From positions 21,119 through 53,327 of the forward strand of contig NZ_KZ672962.1 of NCBI RefSeq assembly GCF_002964845.1: DNA of 32,209 nt, given 5' to 3'. Of the stretch, positions 1 through 8,281 are shown piece by piece (position 1 is the first letter of the stretch; the number at the start of each line of letters is the position of its first letter). Origin of the DNA: Thermus tenuipuniceus (GTDB taxonomy: Bacteria > Deinococcota > Deinococci > Deinococcales > Thermaceae). The notes below the pieces were generated by a model that did no database searches, was not told the DNA's origin, and worked only from the letters and a program-made list of their open reading frames with translations. A program made the translations under genes and the position numbers.

Positions 1-1768
1 GGGCGATCCTGCGGTCTGGCCTGCCCGAGCGAGAAAGCTCGTGCCCCTCCTCGGGTACCCGGAAAAAGCGGGCCTTCACCCCCAGGTGGAGGAGGGCGGT
101 GTACCAGGTTTCCCCCTGGTCTATAGGGCAACGGTGGTCCTGCTCGGAGTGAACCACCAGGGTAGGCGTCCGCACCTGGTGGACATAGCGTAAGGGGCTT
201 TTCTCCCAAAGCACTTCCGCCCTCTCCCAGGGCCTAGCCATAAGTTCCATGAAGGTGAAGCGGGGGCCGATGTCGCTGGCCCCGAAGAAGCTGAACCAGT
301 TGGCGATGCTCCGGTCAGTGACCGCCGCCTTGAAGCGCTCCGGGTGGCGGGCGGTGAGCCAGTTCACCATATAGCCCCCGTAGCTTCCCCCTGCCACCCC
401 CACGCGGCCAGGATCCAGGGGGAAGCGGGCCAAGACGTGGTCCAAGAAGCCCAGGAGGTCCCGCTCGTCCCCCTCCCCCCATTCCCCTTGGAGCAGGGCA
501 AAGTCCTGGCCGTAGCCGGTGGACCCCCTTGGATTAGCGAAGGCCACCGCATACCCCGCCTGGCGGAAGAGCTGGAGCTCCAGCATGGGTGCCCGCCCGA
601 AGGCGGTGTGGGGTCCCCCGTGGATGTACAGGATGACCGGGTGGGGTCCTTGCCCCTCCGGAAGCAGGACCCACCCCGGCACCCGGTGCCCTTCCGGGCT
701 TGGCCACTCGGTGTAGATGGGCTCGGCCAGGGGCAGGGAAACCCCCTCGTTGGGGTCGTAGACCCCCAGGGGACCCCAAAGCCGGGCCGGATGGGTAAAG
801 TCCTCGGTGAGGAGGAAGAGGCCCCGCTCTGTGTAGGCAAAGGAGAGGACGCTCCCCTCCACGTCCAGGGCCTCGGCCTTTCCCTCGAGGCCCACCCGGT
901 AAAGCCTTCCCACCCCCTCCTCCGTGCGCACGATATAAACCCCATTGCCAGCCCACCTGGGACCCTGGGTATGGGCTCCGTGGCGGAGATCGGAGTTGAT
1001 GGAGTTGTGCAGGCTCCCCTCGAAGAGAACCCGAACCTCCCCGCCATGCAGGTGGTAAAGCCTCGCCTCCGTGCCCCCTCCCCGCTCAAAGGCGTGGCCC
1101 AGGAAGAAAAGCCCTTCCGGGCTCCACTCCAGGGCAAAGATGGGGCCGAAGCCACCGTAGACTTTTTGTAACCCTCCTTCCTTAAGCAGATACAGCGTAT
1201 CCCGCCACTCCGCCTGGGCCTGTCCATCCTCGGCCATTACCAGGTAAAGCCCCTCGGGGGAGGGTACCATCTCCTTGGGAGCAGGGTAGCGGTCCAGAAG
1301 AAGCCTCTTTTGACCCCCCTCCAGGGCATAAAGGGCCACATTCCCCTCGGGGAGGAGGCCCCGCCCGTCAAACTTGAAGGGCCACCCCTCGTAAACCCGG
1401 GGACTACCCGGCTTGGGAGCCTCCTTCAGGGCCAGGAAGACCACCTCCCCTTCAGGGCCCAGGGCATAGTCCAAGACCCCCGGGGTTTCCGTAAGCCGCT
1501 CCGCCTCCCCACCCCTTAGGTCCAGGCGGAAAAGCTCCTGGACTTCGCCTACCTTCCGCAGGAAGTAGACGTAAGGAGGGGCATAGCGGGGCTTTTTGGC
1601 TTCCTCCTGGGTGAGAAGGCGCAAGGTGCCGTCAAAAAGGGCCAGCCTCGAGCGGTACCGGGGCGGGTCCCCCTCTTGGATATCGGTCAGCAGGAAAAGG
1701 GGGAAGCCATCGGGGCCAGGGGTGAGGTCCGACAGGAAGCGAAGCTTGAAAAGGATTTCCGGTCCCAT
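1..1768 (-). CDS. S9-family serine peptidase (acylaminoacyl-peptidase / prolyl oligopeptidase type), C-terminus cut by window edge
   Basis: Cytosolic peptidase expected to release N-terminal residues or cleave short peptides. About 589 residues are visible. The N-terminal two-thirds is a beta-propeller-like region with repeated short strands. The C-terminal alpha/beta-hydrolase domain carries the nucleophile motif GGSYGGYM (Ser462, codon 385-383), SEQDHRC (Asp544) and EGHE (His576), so the full S9 triad is present. The oxyanion-side HGGPH motif is also visible. Only roughly the last 20 residues should be missing beyond position 1. The start at 1768 is chosen because TATTAT lies 6 nt upstream, a leaderless arrangement. 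An in-frame ATG at 1792 would add 8 residues. The family is secure; the substrate is not determinable. Confidence 0.9.
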   Translation of the reverse strand, partial: MGPEILFKLRFLSDLTPGPDGFPLFLLTDIQEGDPPRYRSRLALFDGTLRLLTQEEAKKPRYAPPYVYFLRKVGEVQELFRLDLRGGEAERLTETPGVLDYALGPEGEVVFLALKEAPKPGSPRVYEGWPFKFDGRGLLPEGNVALYALEGGQKRLLLDRYPAPKEMVPSPEGLYLVMAEDGQAQAEWRDTLYLLKEGGLQKVYGGFGPIFALEWSPEGLFFLGHAFERGGGTEARLYHLHGGEVRVLFEGSLHNSINSDLRHGAHTQGPRWAGNGVYIVRTEEGVGRLYRVGLEGKAEALDVEGSVLSFAYTERGLFLLTEDFTHPARLWGPLGVYDPNEGVSLPLAEPIYTEWPSPEGHRVPGWVLLPEGQGPHPVILYIHGGPHTAFGRAPMLELQLFRQAGYAVAFANPRGSTGYGQDFALLQGEWGEGDERDLLGFLDHVLARFPLDPGRVGVAGGSYGGYMVNWLTARHPERFKAAVTDRSIANWFSFFGASDIGPRFTFMELMARPWERAEVLWEKSPLRYVHQVRTPTLVVHSEQDHRCPIDQGETWYTALLHLGVKARFFRVPEEGHELSRSGRPDRRIA

Positions 1769-1833
1769 GCCTCCATAATACTGACCGGTCATTCGCCTGC
1801 CCCCAGGTCCACCTTTCCGGTAAGCTGGGCGCC
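1769..1833. promoter_or_regulatory. Divergent leaderless promoter region
   Basis: The minus strand has TATTAT (1780-1775) 6 nt before the peptidase ATG. The plus strand has TAAGCT (1821-1826) 7 nt before the Nif3-like ATG. Both match TANNNT at leaderless spacing. No convincing -35 box is visible for either. Confidence 0.5.
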
Positions 1834-3159
<1,326 letters not shown>

Positions 3160-3165
3160 GACCCT

Positions 3166-3651
3166 ATGCGCTTTTTCCCTCTGGCCCGGCGGCGTGGCCT
3201 CAGGATAGCCCTATGGCTTGTCCTGGGGCTTTGGGCCTTAGGCCAGGGCCTTTCCTTTCCCAAAAGCACCCTCTTCGTGGAGCAAGGAGGCAAGCGCTAC
3301 CCCCTGAGGGTGGAGGTGGCGGACACCCCCGAGCGCCAGGCCCAGGGCCTCATGTTCCGCAAAAGCCTGGGGGAGGATGAGGGCATGGTCTTCCTCTTTC
3401 CTACCCCCACGGCCGGAGGCTTCTGGATGAAGAACACCCTCATCCCCCTTTCCATCGCCTTCTTTGACCGTCAGGGGCAGATCCTCCGCATTCTGGACAT
3501 GGAGCCCTGCCGCAAAGATCCCTGCCCTGTGTACTACCCGGGGGTGGTGTACCAAGGAGCCCTCGAGGTGAACCAAAGTTGGTTCCAGAAACGGGGCCTC
3601 ACTCCTGGGGCCCGGGTAGGGGGCGAGGCCCTGAAGTTCTGGCCCCGGTAG
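3166..3651 (+). CDS. DUF192 family protein, membrane-anchored or exported
   Basis: A 161-residue protein. Residues about 10-29 form a hydrophobic segment after a basic start (ARRRGLR), consistent with a signal peptide or membrane anchor, so the DUF192 domain (about 30-155) is probably outside the cytoplasm. Family signatures are intact: QAQGLMFRKSL, then FWMKNTLIPLSIAF, then a C-terminal GALEVN segment. DUF192 has no established molecular function. The start at 3166 is supported by a -10-like hexamer 6 nt upstream. It is followed after one nucleotide by a second, degenerate DUF192-like gene, which suggests an old tandem duplication. It contains a Cys pair (PCRKDPCP) in the middle of the domain. 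Confidence 0.87.
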   Translation: MRFFPLARRRGLRIALWLVLGLWALGQGLSFPKSTLFVEQGGKRYPLRVEVADTPERQAQGLMFRKSLGEDEGMVFLFPTPTAGGFWMKNTLIPLSIAFFDRQGQILRILDMEPCRKDPCPVYYPGVVYQGALEVNQSWFQKRGLTPGARVGGEALKFWPR

Positions 3652-3652
3652 C

Positions 3653-4102
3653 GTGGAACGAAATCCCTTTCTTCCCATCGCCGCTTTCATGCTGTTGATC
3701 GCGCTTTCCGTGGTTTCCTTCCTGGGGTACATGCTGGCTGCCCGAAGGCTCCAGACCCCTCCTCCTCCCCAGAGGGTGGTGGTGGAAACCCAGGAAGGCA
3801 CCCACACCCTGAAGGCCCGCCTGGCCCGCACCCCGGAGGCCTGGAACCGGGGCCTAGGGGTGCGGAAGGAGGAGCTCGAGGCCCTCCTTTACCTGTTCCC
3901 CGAGGCCACCGACGCCCCCTTTAGCGCCCAAGGCTACCGCTTCGCCGTCCTCCTGGCCTTCCTGGATGCCAAGGGCCGGGTGCTCAAGGTGGTGCGGCTT
4001 CAGCCCGGGGAAACCTACGCCCCCGGCCTCGCCTACCGGGGAGTACTGGAAGTGCGGGAAGGGCTTTTAGACCTCTCTCCCGGGGACCGGGTACGGTATT
4101 AG
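3653..4102 (+). CDS. Degenerate DUF192-like membrane protein, tandem paralog
   Basis: A 149-residue protein beginning with GTG one nucleotide after the preceding stop, so probably translationally coupled. Residues about 7-29 are one hydrophobic helix. The rest aligns in order with the DUF192 domain: THTLKARLARTPEAWNRGLGVR corresponds to the LRVEVADTPERQAQGLMF region, and PGLAYRGVLEVREGLLDLSPGDRV to the C-terminal strand. The conserved Met-Phe and the Trp-Met-Lys-Asn motif are gone. I infer an old duplicate that kept the fold but changed or lost activity. The gene is intact, with normal Thermus codon use, so it is probably expressed. Confidence 0.7.
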   Translation: MERNPFLPIAAFMLLIALSVVSFLGYMLAARRLQTPPPPQRVVVETQEGTHTLKARLARTPEAWNRGLGVRKEELEALLYLFPEATDAPFSAQGYRFAVLLAFLDAKGRVLKVVRLQPGETYAPGLAYRGVLEVREGLLDLSPGDRVRY

Positions 4103-4129
4103 GACCCCTGGGCACCCCCAAACAACAAG

Positions 4130-4150
4130 GCCCCGGGCGCAGCCCGGGGC
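4130..4150 (-). terminator. Intrinsic terminator of the FmdB-like gene
   Basis: Perfect 9-bp GC stem (GCCCCGGGC / GCCCGGGGC) with a 3-nt loop, followed on the minus strand by the T-rich run CTTGTTGTTT. It sits between convergent genes. In the plus direction there is no T-tract, so it works best for the minus-strand gene. Confidence 0.75.
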
Positions 4151-4164
4151 GGCGTCTCTAAGCC

Positions 4165-4392
4165 TCACTCCTTGTCCTTGGATTCCCCGCTTTCCGACTT
4201 GGAGCTCGAGTCCTTTTTGGCGTAGTCCTTCACATGCCAGCCCGAACCCTTGAAGATGATGGCGGGCGGGGTGATCACCCGCTTCAAGGGCTCCCCGGTT
4301 TCCGGGTGCGCCTTTAGAGGCTCGTCGTGGAAGCCCTGTTCGAACTCGTAGCAGTTGCCCGTCTCCAGGCCCTTGTAGACGTAGACCGGCAT
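4165..4392 (-). CDS. FmdB-like putative regulatory protein lacking the zinc ribbon
   Basis: A 75-residue protein with clear similarity to the FmdB/CxxC_CxxC_SSSS small zinc-ribbon family. It opens MPVYVYKG (family MPxYEYxC), has FEQGF and PLK in the right places, and carries the hallmark AIIFKGSGWHVKDY, then a Ser/Lys/Glu-rich acidic tail. The four zinc cysteines are missing: the first knuckle reads GLETGN and the second HPETG, with a single Cys14 left. The start at 4392 follows AGGAGGG with good spacing; an upstream in-frame ATG (4422) lies in the promoter palindrome and is rejected. Zinc binding by the usual site is therefore unlikely. The biological role of the family is poorly defined. 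Confidence 0.8.
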   Translation of the reverse strand: MPVYVYKGLETGNCYEFEQGFHDEPLKAHPETGEPLKRVITPPAIIFKGSGWHVKDYAKKDSSSKSESGESKDKE

Positions 4393-4415
4393 ACCTACCC
4401 TCCTGTTCGGCCATT

Positions 4416-4442
4416 TTGACACTCAAGGTAGTTGAGTGTCAA
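4416..4442. promoter_or_regulatory. Perfect inverted repeat (11-bp arms, 5-bp centre) in a divergent promoter
   Basis: TTGACACTCAA, GGTAG, TTGAGTGTCAA. Each arm begins with TTGACA when read outward-in on its strand, so the palindrome carries consensus -35 hexamers for both directions. It lies between the FmdB-like gene (-) and the formyl-THF cyclo-ligase gene (+). The geometry suits an operator that controls both genes, or a symmetric dual -35. The regulator is unknown. Confidence 0.6.
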
Positions 4443-4461
4443 GGGGGTGGAGTGATACCCT
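4432..4461 (+). promoter_or_regulatory. Leaderless promoter of the cyclo-ligase gene
   Basis: TTGAGT (4432-4437), an 18-nt spacer, TACCCT (4456-4461), then 6 nt to GTG 4468. The -35 is the right arm of the palindrome at 4416-4442. Confidence 0.5.
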
Positions 4462-4467
4462 CCCCCC

Positions 4468-4989
4468 GTGGACAAGCCCGCCTTGCGCCGCCACTGCCTT
4501 CGCCTCTGGCGGACCCTGGACCGGGAAGGCCTTTCCCAGCAGGTGGCGGAGGCCCTGGTGCCCTGGCTGAAGAAGCGGGGCTTCCGGGACATCCTCCTTT
4601 ACCATCCCCTGCCCCACGAACTGGACCTCCGGGAACTGCCACAACTCTACCCAGCCCGCTACTACCTACCCAAGGTGGCTGGCGAGGGGCTCACGGTTCA
4701 CCCCTTAGGCCCCCTGGCCCCGGGCCCCTTTGGCCTCCTGGAGCCCACCACAGAGGCGGTGGACCCCGGGATCCTGGACCTGGTGGTGGTTCCCGGGTTG
4801 GCCTTCGACCAGGAGGGCTACCGCTTGGGACACGGCAAGGGGTATTATGACCGTTTCCTGGCCACGGTCCAAGCCGAGGAGCTTGGGGTCATCCCCGGGG
4901 CCCTTCTGTTTCCCCGCCTTCCCCGGGATCCTTGGGACGTGCCGGTAAGCTTCTTGGCCACCGAGGAAGGGGTGCACCCGGTCAAATGA
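4468..4989 (+). CDS. 5-formyltetrahydrofolate cyclo-ligase
   Basis: ATP-dependent conversion of 5-formyl-THF to 5,10-methenyl-THF, recycling a storage or inhibitory folate into the one-carbon pool. The 173-residue protein has an N-terminal basic helix (KPALRRHCLRLWR), the substrate-side YHPLPHELDL segment and the family signature VVPGLAFDQEGYRLGHGKGYYDRFL split across residues about 109-132, including the glycine-rich GHGKGYYD nucleotide loop. The length is normal (170-200). GTG at 4468 is chosen because it begins the conserved N-terminus and has a leaderless -10 6 nt upstream. No SD is visible. Confidence 0.93.
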   Translation: MDKPALRRHCLRLWRTLDREGLSQQVAEALVPWLKKRGFRDILLYHPLPHELDLRELPQLYPARYYLPKVAGEGLTVHPLGPLAPGPFGLLEPTTEAVDPGILDLVVVPGLAFDQEGYRLGHGKGYYDRFLATVQAEELGVIPGALLFPRLPRDPWDVPVSFLATEEGVHPVK

Positions 4990-5019
4990 CCCGTGGGTCA
5001 GGCCTGTGGATGCTACACT
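4987..5019 (+). promoter_or_regulatory. Leaderless promoter with 14-bp palindrome over the -35 region
   Basis: TGACCC-GT-GGGTCA (4987-5000) starts on the cyclo-ligase stop codon and covers where a -35 would lie (17-18 nt before the -10). TACACT (5014-5019) is 7 nt before ATG 5027. The palindrome could be an operator for the HAD gene. Confidence 0.45.
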
Positions 5020-5026
5020 TAGGCCC

Positions 5027-5656
5027 ATGCGGGGAGCCCTTTTGGACCGGGATGGGGTTCTGCTCCTCATGGACGAGGAGGCCCTTTACAAGAAGGCCAT
5101 GGAGCTTTCCATCCACGGGGCTGGCCTGGAAAAGACCCTGGCGGTTCTGGCCCGGGCGGTGCGGAAAGTCAACGAGGTGGTCCGCACCCTTCAGGTGCGC
5201 ACCCTCGAGGAGGAAGCCGCTTTTTGGAACACCCTGGCCCAAAAGGTGGCCCAGGAGCTTGGGCTTTCCGGCCCCAGGAAAACCTCCTTAGCCAAGGAGC
5301 TCCACTCCTGGCGCTACTACCACTTCATGCGCAAAGCCCCCGGGGCGGAAGCCCTCCTTCGGAGCTTCAAGGAACAGGGGCTCAAGGTGGGTGTGCTCTC
5401 CAACACCTTGCCAAGCCTACGGGAAAGCCTGGCCTACCATGGACTAGACCGGTATGTGGATGGCTTTTTCGCCTCCTGCGCCCTGGGGGTGGCCAAGCCT
5501 GACCCCAGGGCGTTCCAGATGGCCCTCGAGGGGCTGGGCCTGGCCCCTGAGGAAACCCTCTACCTGGACGACGATCCGGAGAACGTGGAGGTAGCCTCGA
5601 GCCTGGGGCTCAAAGCCTCGGTATATCCCACTACAATTCCGGACTCTTCAAGATAA
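5027..5656 (+). CDS. HAD-superfamily hydrolase (class IA type)
   Basis: A 209-residue cytosolic HAD protein, probably a small-molecule phosphatase. The motifs are complete: motif I LLDRDGV (nucleophile Asp7, acid/base Asp9), motif II VLSNT, motif III Lys in KPDPRAF, motif IV YLDDDPENV. An alpha-helical cap sits between motif I and motif II. ATG 5027 is preferred over the in-frame ATG 5006 because it begins seven residues before the nucleophile and has TACACT 7 nt upstream. It is convergent with the phosphoribosyltransferase gene, with 20 nt between stops and no terminator visible. The substrate cannot be inferred. Confidence 0.88.
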   Translation: MRGALLDRDGVLLLMDEEALYKKAMELSIHGAGLEKTLAVLARAVRKVNEVVRTLQVRTLEEEAAFWNTLAQKVAQELGLSGPRKTSLAKELHSWRYYHFMRKAPGAEALLRSFKEQGLKVGVLSNTLPSLRESLAYHGLDRYVDGFFASCALGVAKPDPRAFQMALEGLGLAPEETLYLDDDPENVEVASSLGLKASVYPTTIPDSSR

Positions 5657-5676
5657 GCACATCCATGAAGAGCTCG

Positions 5677-6204
5677 CTACAGCACGGGAAGCTCAGCCAC
5701 TGTCAGCACTTCCAAAGCAGGCGTACCCTGACGGAAGGCGGCGATCCGTCCCACCACCCGCCCACCAGCCCTAAGCACCACCCTCTCCATGGCCTTCATG
5801 GTTTCCCCGCTGGCAACCACGTCGGATATCAGGGTCACCTTCTGGTTGAGAAGCTTCTCGGCAAAACGACGGTCCAGCCAGAGCACCTCCCCCACCCCCA
5901 GGGTCAGGGTCTGGACCTCCTGGATGATGGGATCCTCCATGTAAGGCCGGCGGCGCCTTCTCGCCACCACGTAGGGTAGGCCCATCTCCTCCGCAAGGAC
6001 GTGGGTGAGGGGAATCGGGCTCGTTTCCGTGGTGAAGAGTACCTCGGTACCCGCGGGCACCAAGGGCTTTAGGGCCTGGGCCGCCGCCCGCACCAACTCC
6101 GGATCCCCCAAAAATTCCACCAGGGGGATGCGCCGCCCCGGGAGGGGCTCGATGAGGGGTACGTGGCGGGTGATACCGCCGATGGTGATGGGATAGGTTT
6201 CCAT
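5677..6204 (-). CDS. Phosphoribosyltransferase-family protein, paralog with altered PRPP loop
   Basis: A 175-residue type I PRTase-fold protein related to adenine/xanthine phosphoribosyltransferases, colinear with its upstream neighbour at 6213-6749 (shared openings ETYPITIGG / [14 protein letters not shown]...RPYM and a C-terminal GTPALEVLTVAELPVL). The PRPP-binding loop is VTLISDVVASGET (about 123-135), where the neighbour has [13 protein letters not shown]. The first acidic residue of the usual pair is thus Ser127, while Asp128 remains. It is the second gene of a two-gene operon. Its SD AGGAGG lies 4 nt before the ATG and overlaps the upstream stop. It may have a changed substrate, a regulatory role or reduced catalysis. 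Confidence 0.82.
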   Translation of the reverse strand: METYPITIGGITRHVPLIEPLPGRRIPLVEFLGDPELVRAAAQALKPLVPAGTEVLFTTETSPIPLTHVLAEEMGLPYVVARRRRRPYMEDPIIQEVQTLTLGVGEVLWLDRRFAEKLLNQKVTLISDVVASGETMKAMERVVLRAGGRVVGRIAAFRQGTPALEVLTVAELPVL

Positions 6205-6212
6205 AAAGCCTC

Positions 6213-6749
6213 CTATTCCGGCTTAAAGAGGGGCAGATGGCCTAAGGCGATGACATCCTGGCGGGGCGTGCCCTCGGTGAAGAGCGCCAGCACCGCCACC
6301 ACCTGGCCCCCCACGCTCTCAATGAGCTCCCGGAGGCCCGAAAGGGTGGAACCCGTGGACACCACATCGTCCACGATGGCCACCTTGTGCCCCCGGATGA
6401 GGGGGATGTCCGCCCCATCCAGCACCAAAAGCTGGGGCTTGCCCGTGGTGATGGAGAGCACCTGACGGCTCACGGGGTTGATCATGTAGGGCTTCTCCGT
6501 CTTCCGGGCCACCACATAGGGCTTCTTGGCGATCCGGGAAAGGGCATGGGCCAAGGGTACCGCCTTGACCTCAGGGGTGACCAGGGTTTCCACCCCAGGG
6601 GGTAAGCGCTTGGCCAGCTCCTCGGCGGCGGCCTCGGTGAGCTCGGTGTCCCCCAGAAGGTTTAAAAGGGCCACGGCCACATCCGGCCCCACCTGGACGA
6701 TGGGAAGCTCGCGCCGAACCCCAGCGATCTCCACAGGGTAAGTCCTCAC
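6213..6749 (-). CDS. Adenine/xanthine-type phosphoribosyltransferase
   Basis: A 178-residue type I phosphoribosyltransferase, expected to join a purine base to PRPP in salvage. The PRPP loop [13 protein letters not shown] (about 123-135) is canonical, with both acidic residues (Asp127, Asp128). The central hood and flexible-loop segment [11 protein letters not shown] matches the APRT-like subfamily. GTG 6749 is chosen from the N-terminal alignment with its paralog and from TAGACT lying 6 nt upstream. It is first in an operon with the paralog at 5677-6204. Base specificity cannot be decided from sequence, so no gene symbol is given. Confidence 0.85.
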   Translation of the reverse strand: MRTYPVEIAGVRRELPIVQVGPDVAVALLNLLGDTELTEAAAEELAKRLPPGVETLVTPEVKAVPLAHALSRIAKKPYVVARKTEKPYMINPVSRQVLSITTGKPQLLVLDGADIPLIRGHKVAIVDDVVSTGSTLSGLRELIESVGGQVVAVLALFTEGTPRQDVIALGHLPLFKPE

Positions 6750-6771
6750 GCCGCTAGTCTATACTCAAGGT
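6750..6771. promoter_or_regulatory. Compact divergent leaderless promoters with overlapping -10 boxes
   Basis: Only 22 bp separate GTG 6749 (-) from ATG 6772 (+). The plus -10 TATACT is 6760-6765 (6 nt to ATG). The minus -10 TAGACT is 6761-6756 (6 nt to GTG). The hexamers share 6760-6761. A minus -35 TTGGCG at 18-nt spacing would lie inside the plus gene (6785-6780). Confidence 0.7.
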
Positions 6772-7200
6772 ATGCTGAACGCCAAGATCGAGACCCTGGG
6801 CGTGGACCCCCAGAACGGGAGCGTGGTGGTCCTGCTCAGGATGGAGAACGACAAGCTTTTACCCATCGTGATCGGGCCCCTCGAGGCCCACCACATCGTG
6901 GTGGCCTTGCAAGGCGAAAAACCCCCACGCCCCCTAACCCCCGACCTTCTCCTCTCCGTAATGGAGATGCTCCAAGGTAAACTCCTGCGGGTGGAAATCA
7001 TCGACCTGCGGGAGGGTACCTTTTATGCTCGCCTTATCCTGGAACACCGGGGCATCGAGCTGGAGGTGGACGCAAGGCCCTCCGACGCCATGGCCTTGGC
7101 CCTTAGGGCCGGGGCCCCCATCCTGGTGGCCGAGGAGGTGGTGGAAAAAGCGGGGGTGGAGGAAGCCAGCCTAAAGCCCCACGGAGCCGCTGAGGCCTAG
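6772..7200 (+). CDS. Bifunctional nuclease family protein (DUF151)
   Basis: A 142-residue member of the BFN/DUF151 family, whose plant members have reported DNase and RNase activity. Bacterial function is uncertain. Family features: GSVVVLLRMENDKLLPIVIGPLEA near residues 16-39 (the conserved IGxxEA block), an HIVVALQG helix, LREGTFYARL and the C-terminal VDARPSDAMALALRAGAPILVAEEV signature. The length is normal for the single-domain bacterial form without a UVR tail. ATG 6772 is fixed by a TATACT 6 nt upstream. The TAG stop shares one base with the GTG start of the phosphoesterase gene (TAGTG), so these two are probably coupled. Confidence 0.9.
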   Translation: MLNAKIETLGVDPQNGSVVVLLRMENDKLLPIVIGPLEAHHIVVALQGEKPPRPLTPDLLLSVMEMLQGKLLRVEIIDLREGTFYARLILEHRGIELEVDARPSDAMALALRAGAPILVAEEVVEKAGVEEASLKPHGAAEA

Positions 7201-7967
7201 TGCGCAGGCTCCTTTTCCTCCTTCTTTCCCTTGGACTGGCCTTTGGCCAGCGGGTGGCGGTCATAGGGGATTGGGGCCAAGACACCCCGGGCCGCCTTCA
7301 GGTGGCCAGGCTCCTTCAGGCGGAGCATGCCCGCAAGCCCATCGCTGCCCTCCTTACCGTGGGGGACAACTTCTATCCCCGGGGGCAGGTGGTGGAACGC
7401 TTCCTCCGGGAGCTCCCCCCCGTGCCCCTCTACCCCGCCTTTGGCAATCACGATGCCCCCAACCTCGAGGGCCAGCTCAAGCGCTTCCAGCTGGAAAGAC
7501 CCTATTACCAAGTGCGCCTGGGGGCAATGGAGTTCTTCATCCTCTACACGGAGGGAGACCTAAAGGCCCAGCGGGAATGGCTGGCCCAGGCCCTTAGCCG
7601 CCCGCAGGCATCCTGGCGGGTGGTGATCCTCCACCGCCCCCTTTACTCCTCGGGGCTGCACGGGGGAAGCCCGGGCCTAAGGAGTCTCCTCGAGCCCCTT
7701 CTACGCCAGCACCGGGTGCCCTTGGTCCTGGCGGGCCACGACCACCATTACGAGCGCCTACAGGTGGGCTTCACCACCCACCTGGTGGTGGGCGGAGGCG
7801 GGGCAGGCCTCTACCCCACCAAGCCTCCTTCCCCCTACACCCAGGCCCTAGCGGTGGCCCACCATGCCCTTTTCCTGGAGGCGGAAGGGGAAACCCTGGT
7901 GGGCTACGCCCTGGACCCTAGCAACCAGGTGCTGGACCGATTCGTCCTCAAGAAGGACTCCCCATGA
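7200..7967 (+). CDS. Secreted metallophosphoesterase (purple acid phosphatase-like)
   Basis: A 255-residue protein with a signal peptide (basic MRRLL, hydrophobic core, cleavage near AFG-Q at residue 16-17), so probably exported. Calcineurin-like motifs are all present in order: GDWG (about 23), GDNFY (about 56), GNHD (about 87), the histidine of ILHRPLYSS and GHDHHYER. The order and spacing resemble the acid phosphatase/tartrate-resistant group, suggesting phosphomonoester hydrolysis outside the membrane with a dinuclear metal centre. The GTG start overlaps the preceding stop. Its last 20 bp overlap the 3' end of the convergent HIT gene. Substrate unknown; phosphate scavenging is an inference. 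Confidence 0.88.
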   Translation: MRRLLFLLLSLGLAFGQRVAVIGDWGQDTPGRLQVARLLQAEHARKPIAALLTVGDNFYPRGQVVERFLRELPPVPLYPAFGNHDAPNLEGQLKRFQLERPYYQVRLGAMEFFILYTEGDLKAQREWLAQALSRPQASWRVVILHRPLYSSGLHGGSPGLRSLLEPLLRQHRVPLVLAGHDHHYERLQVGFTTHLVVGGGGAGLYPTKPPSPYTQALAVAHHALFLEAEGETLVGYALDPSNQVLDRFVLKKDSP

Positions 7968-8271
7968 TGTGCACGTGCACGTGGAAGACCTCCTGCCCTC
8001 CCTTCTCCCCCACGTGCACCTGGACCTTATACCCCTCGAGGCCCAAGACCCGGGCCACCCGGTTTGCCGTGCTGAAGAGAGCCCCGAGCTTCCTCTCCCC
8101 CTCCTCCGTGTCGGGGTAGTCGGAAAGCTTCGCTATGTGTTCCTTGGGCACCACCAGCACGTGCACCGGGGCCTTGGGCCTTATGTCGTGGAAGGCCACG
8201 AAGCCCTCATCCTCGTAGACCCTCCGGGAAGGAAGCTCCCCGGCGATAATGCGGCAAAACACGCACTCCAT
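7948..8271 (-). CDS. HIT-family nucleotide hydrolase (HINT branch)
   Basis: A 107-residue histidine-triad protein that would hydrolyse AMP-linked nucleophiles (AMP-lysine, phosphoramidates), typical of HINT-type proteins. The triad HVHVHIMG gives His97, His99 and His101. The N-terminal CVFCRIIAGELP and the central DIRPKAPVHVLVVPKEHI are characteristic. Length is standard. It lies 10 nt downstream of mtaB on the same strand, so probably cotranscribed, although TAGACT 7 nt before its ATG could also give a leaderless transcript. The 3' end overlaps the phosphoesterase gene by 20 bp on the opposite strand, with no terminator between. Confidence 0.94.
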   Translation of the reverse strand: MECVFCRIIAGELPSRRVYEDEGFVAFHDIRPKAPVHVLVVPKEHIAKLSDYPDTEEGERKLGALFSTANRVARVLGLEGYKVQVHVGEKGGQEVFHVHVHIMGSPS

Positions 8272-8281
8272 GGGAAAAAGT

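Noticed and set aside
344..1171. 275-codon plus-strand ORF
   Set aside because: Antisense shadow of the S9 peptidase, created by high GC at third positions; low-complexity Gly/Pro/Val content.
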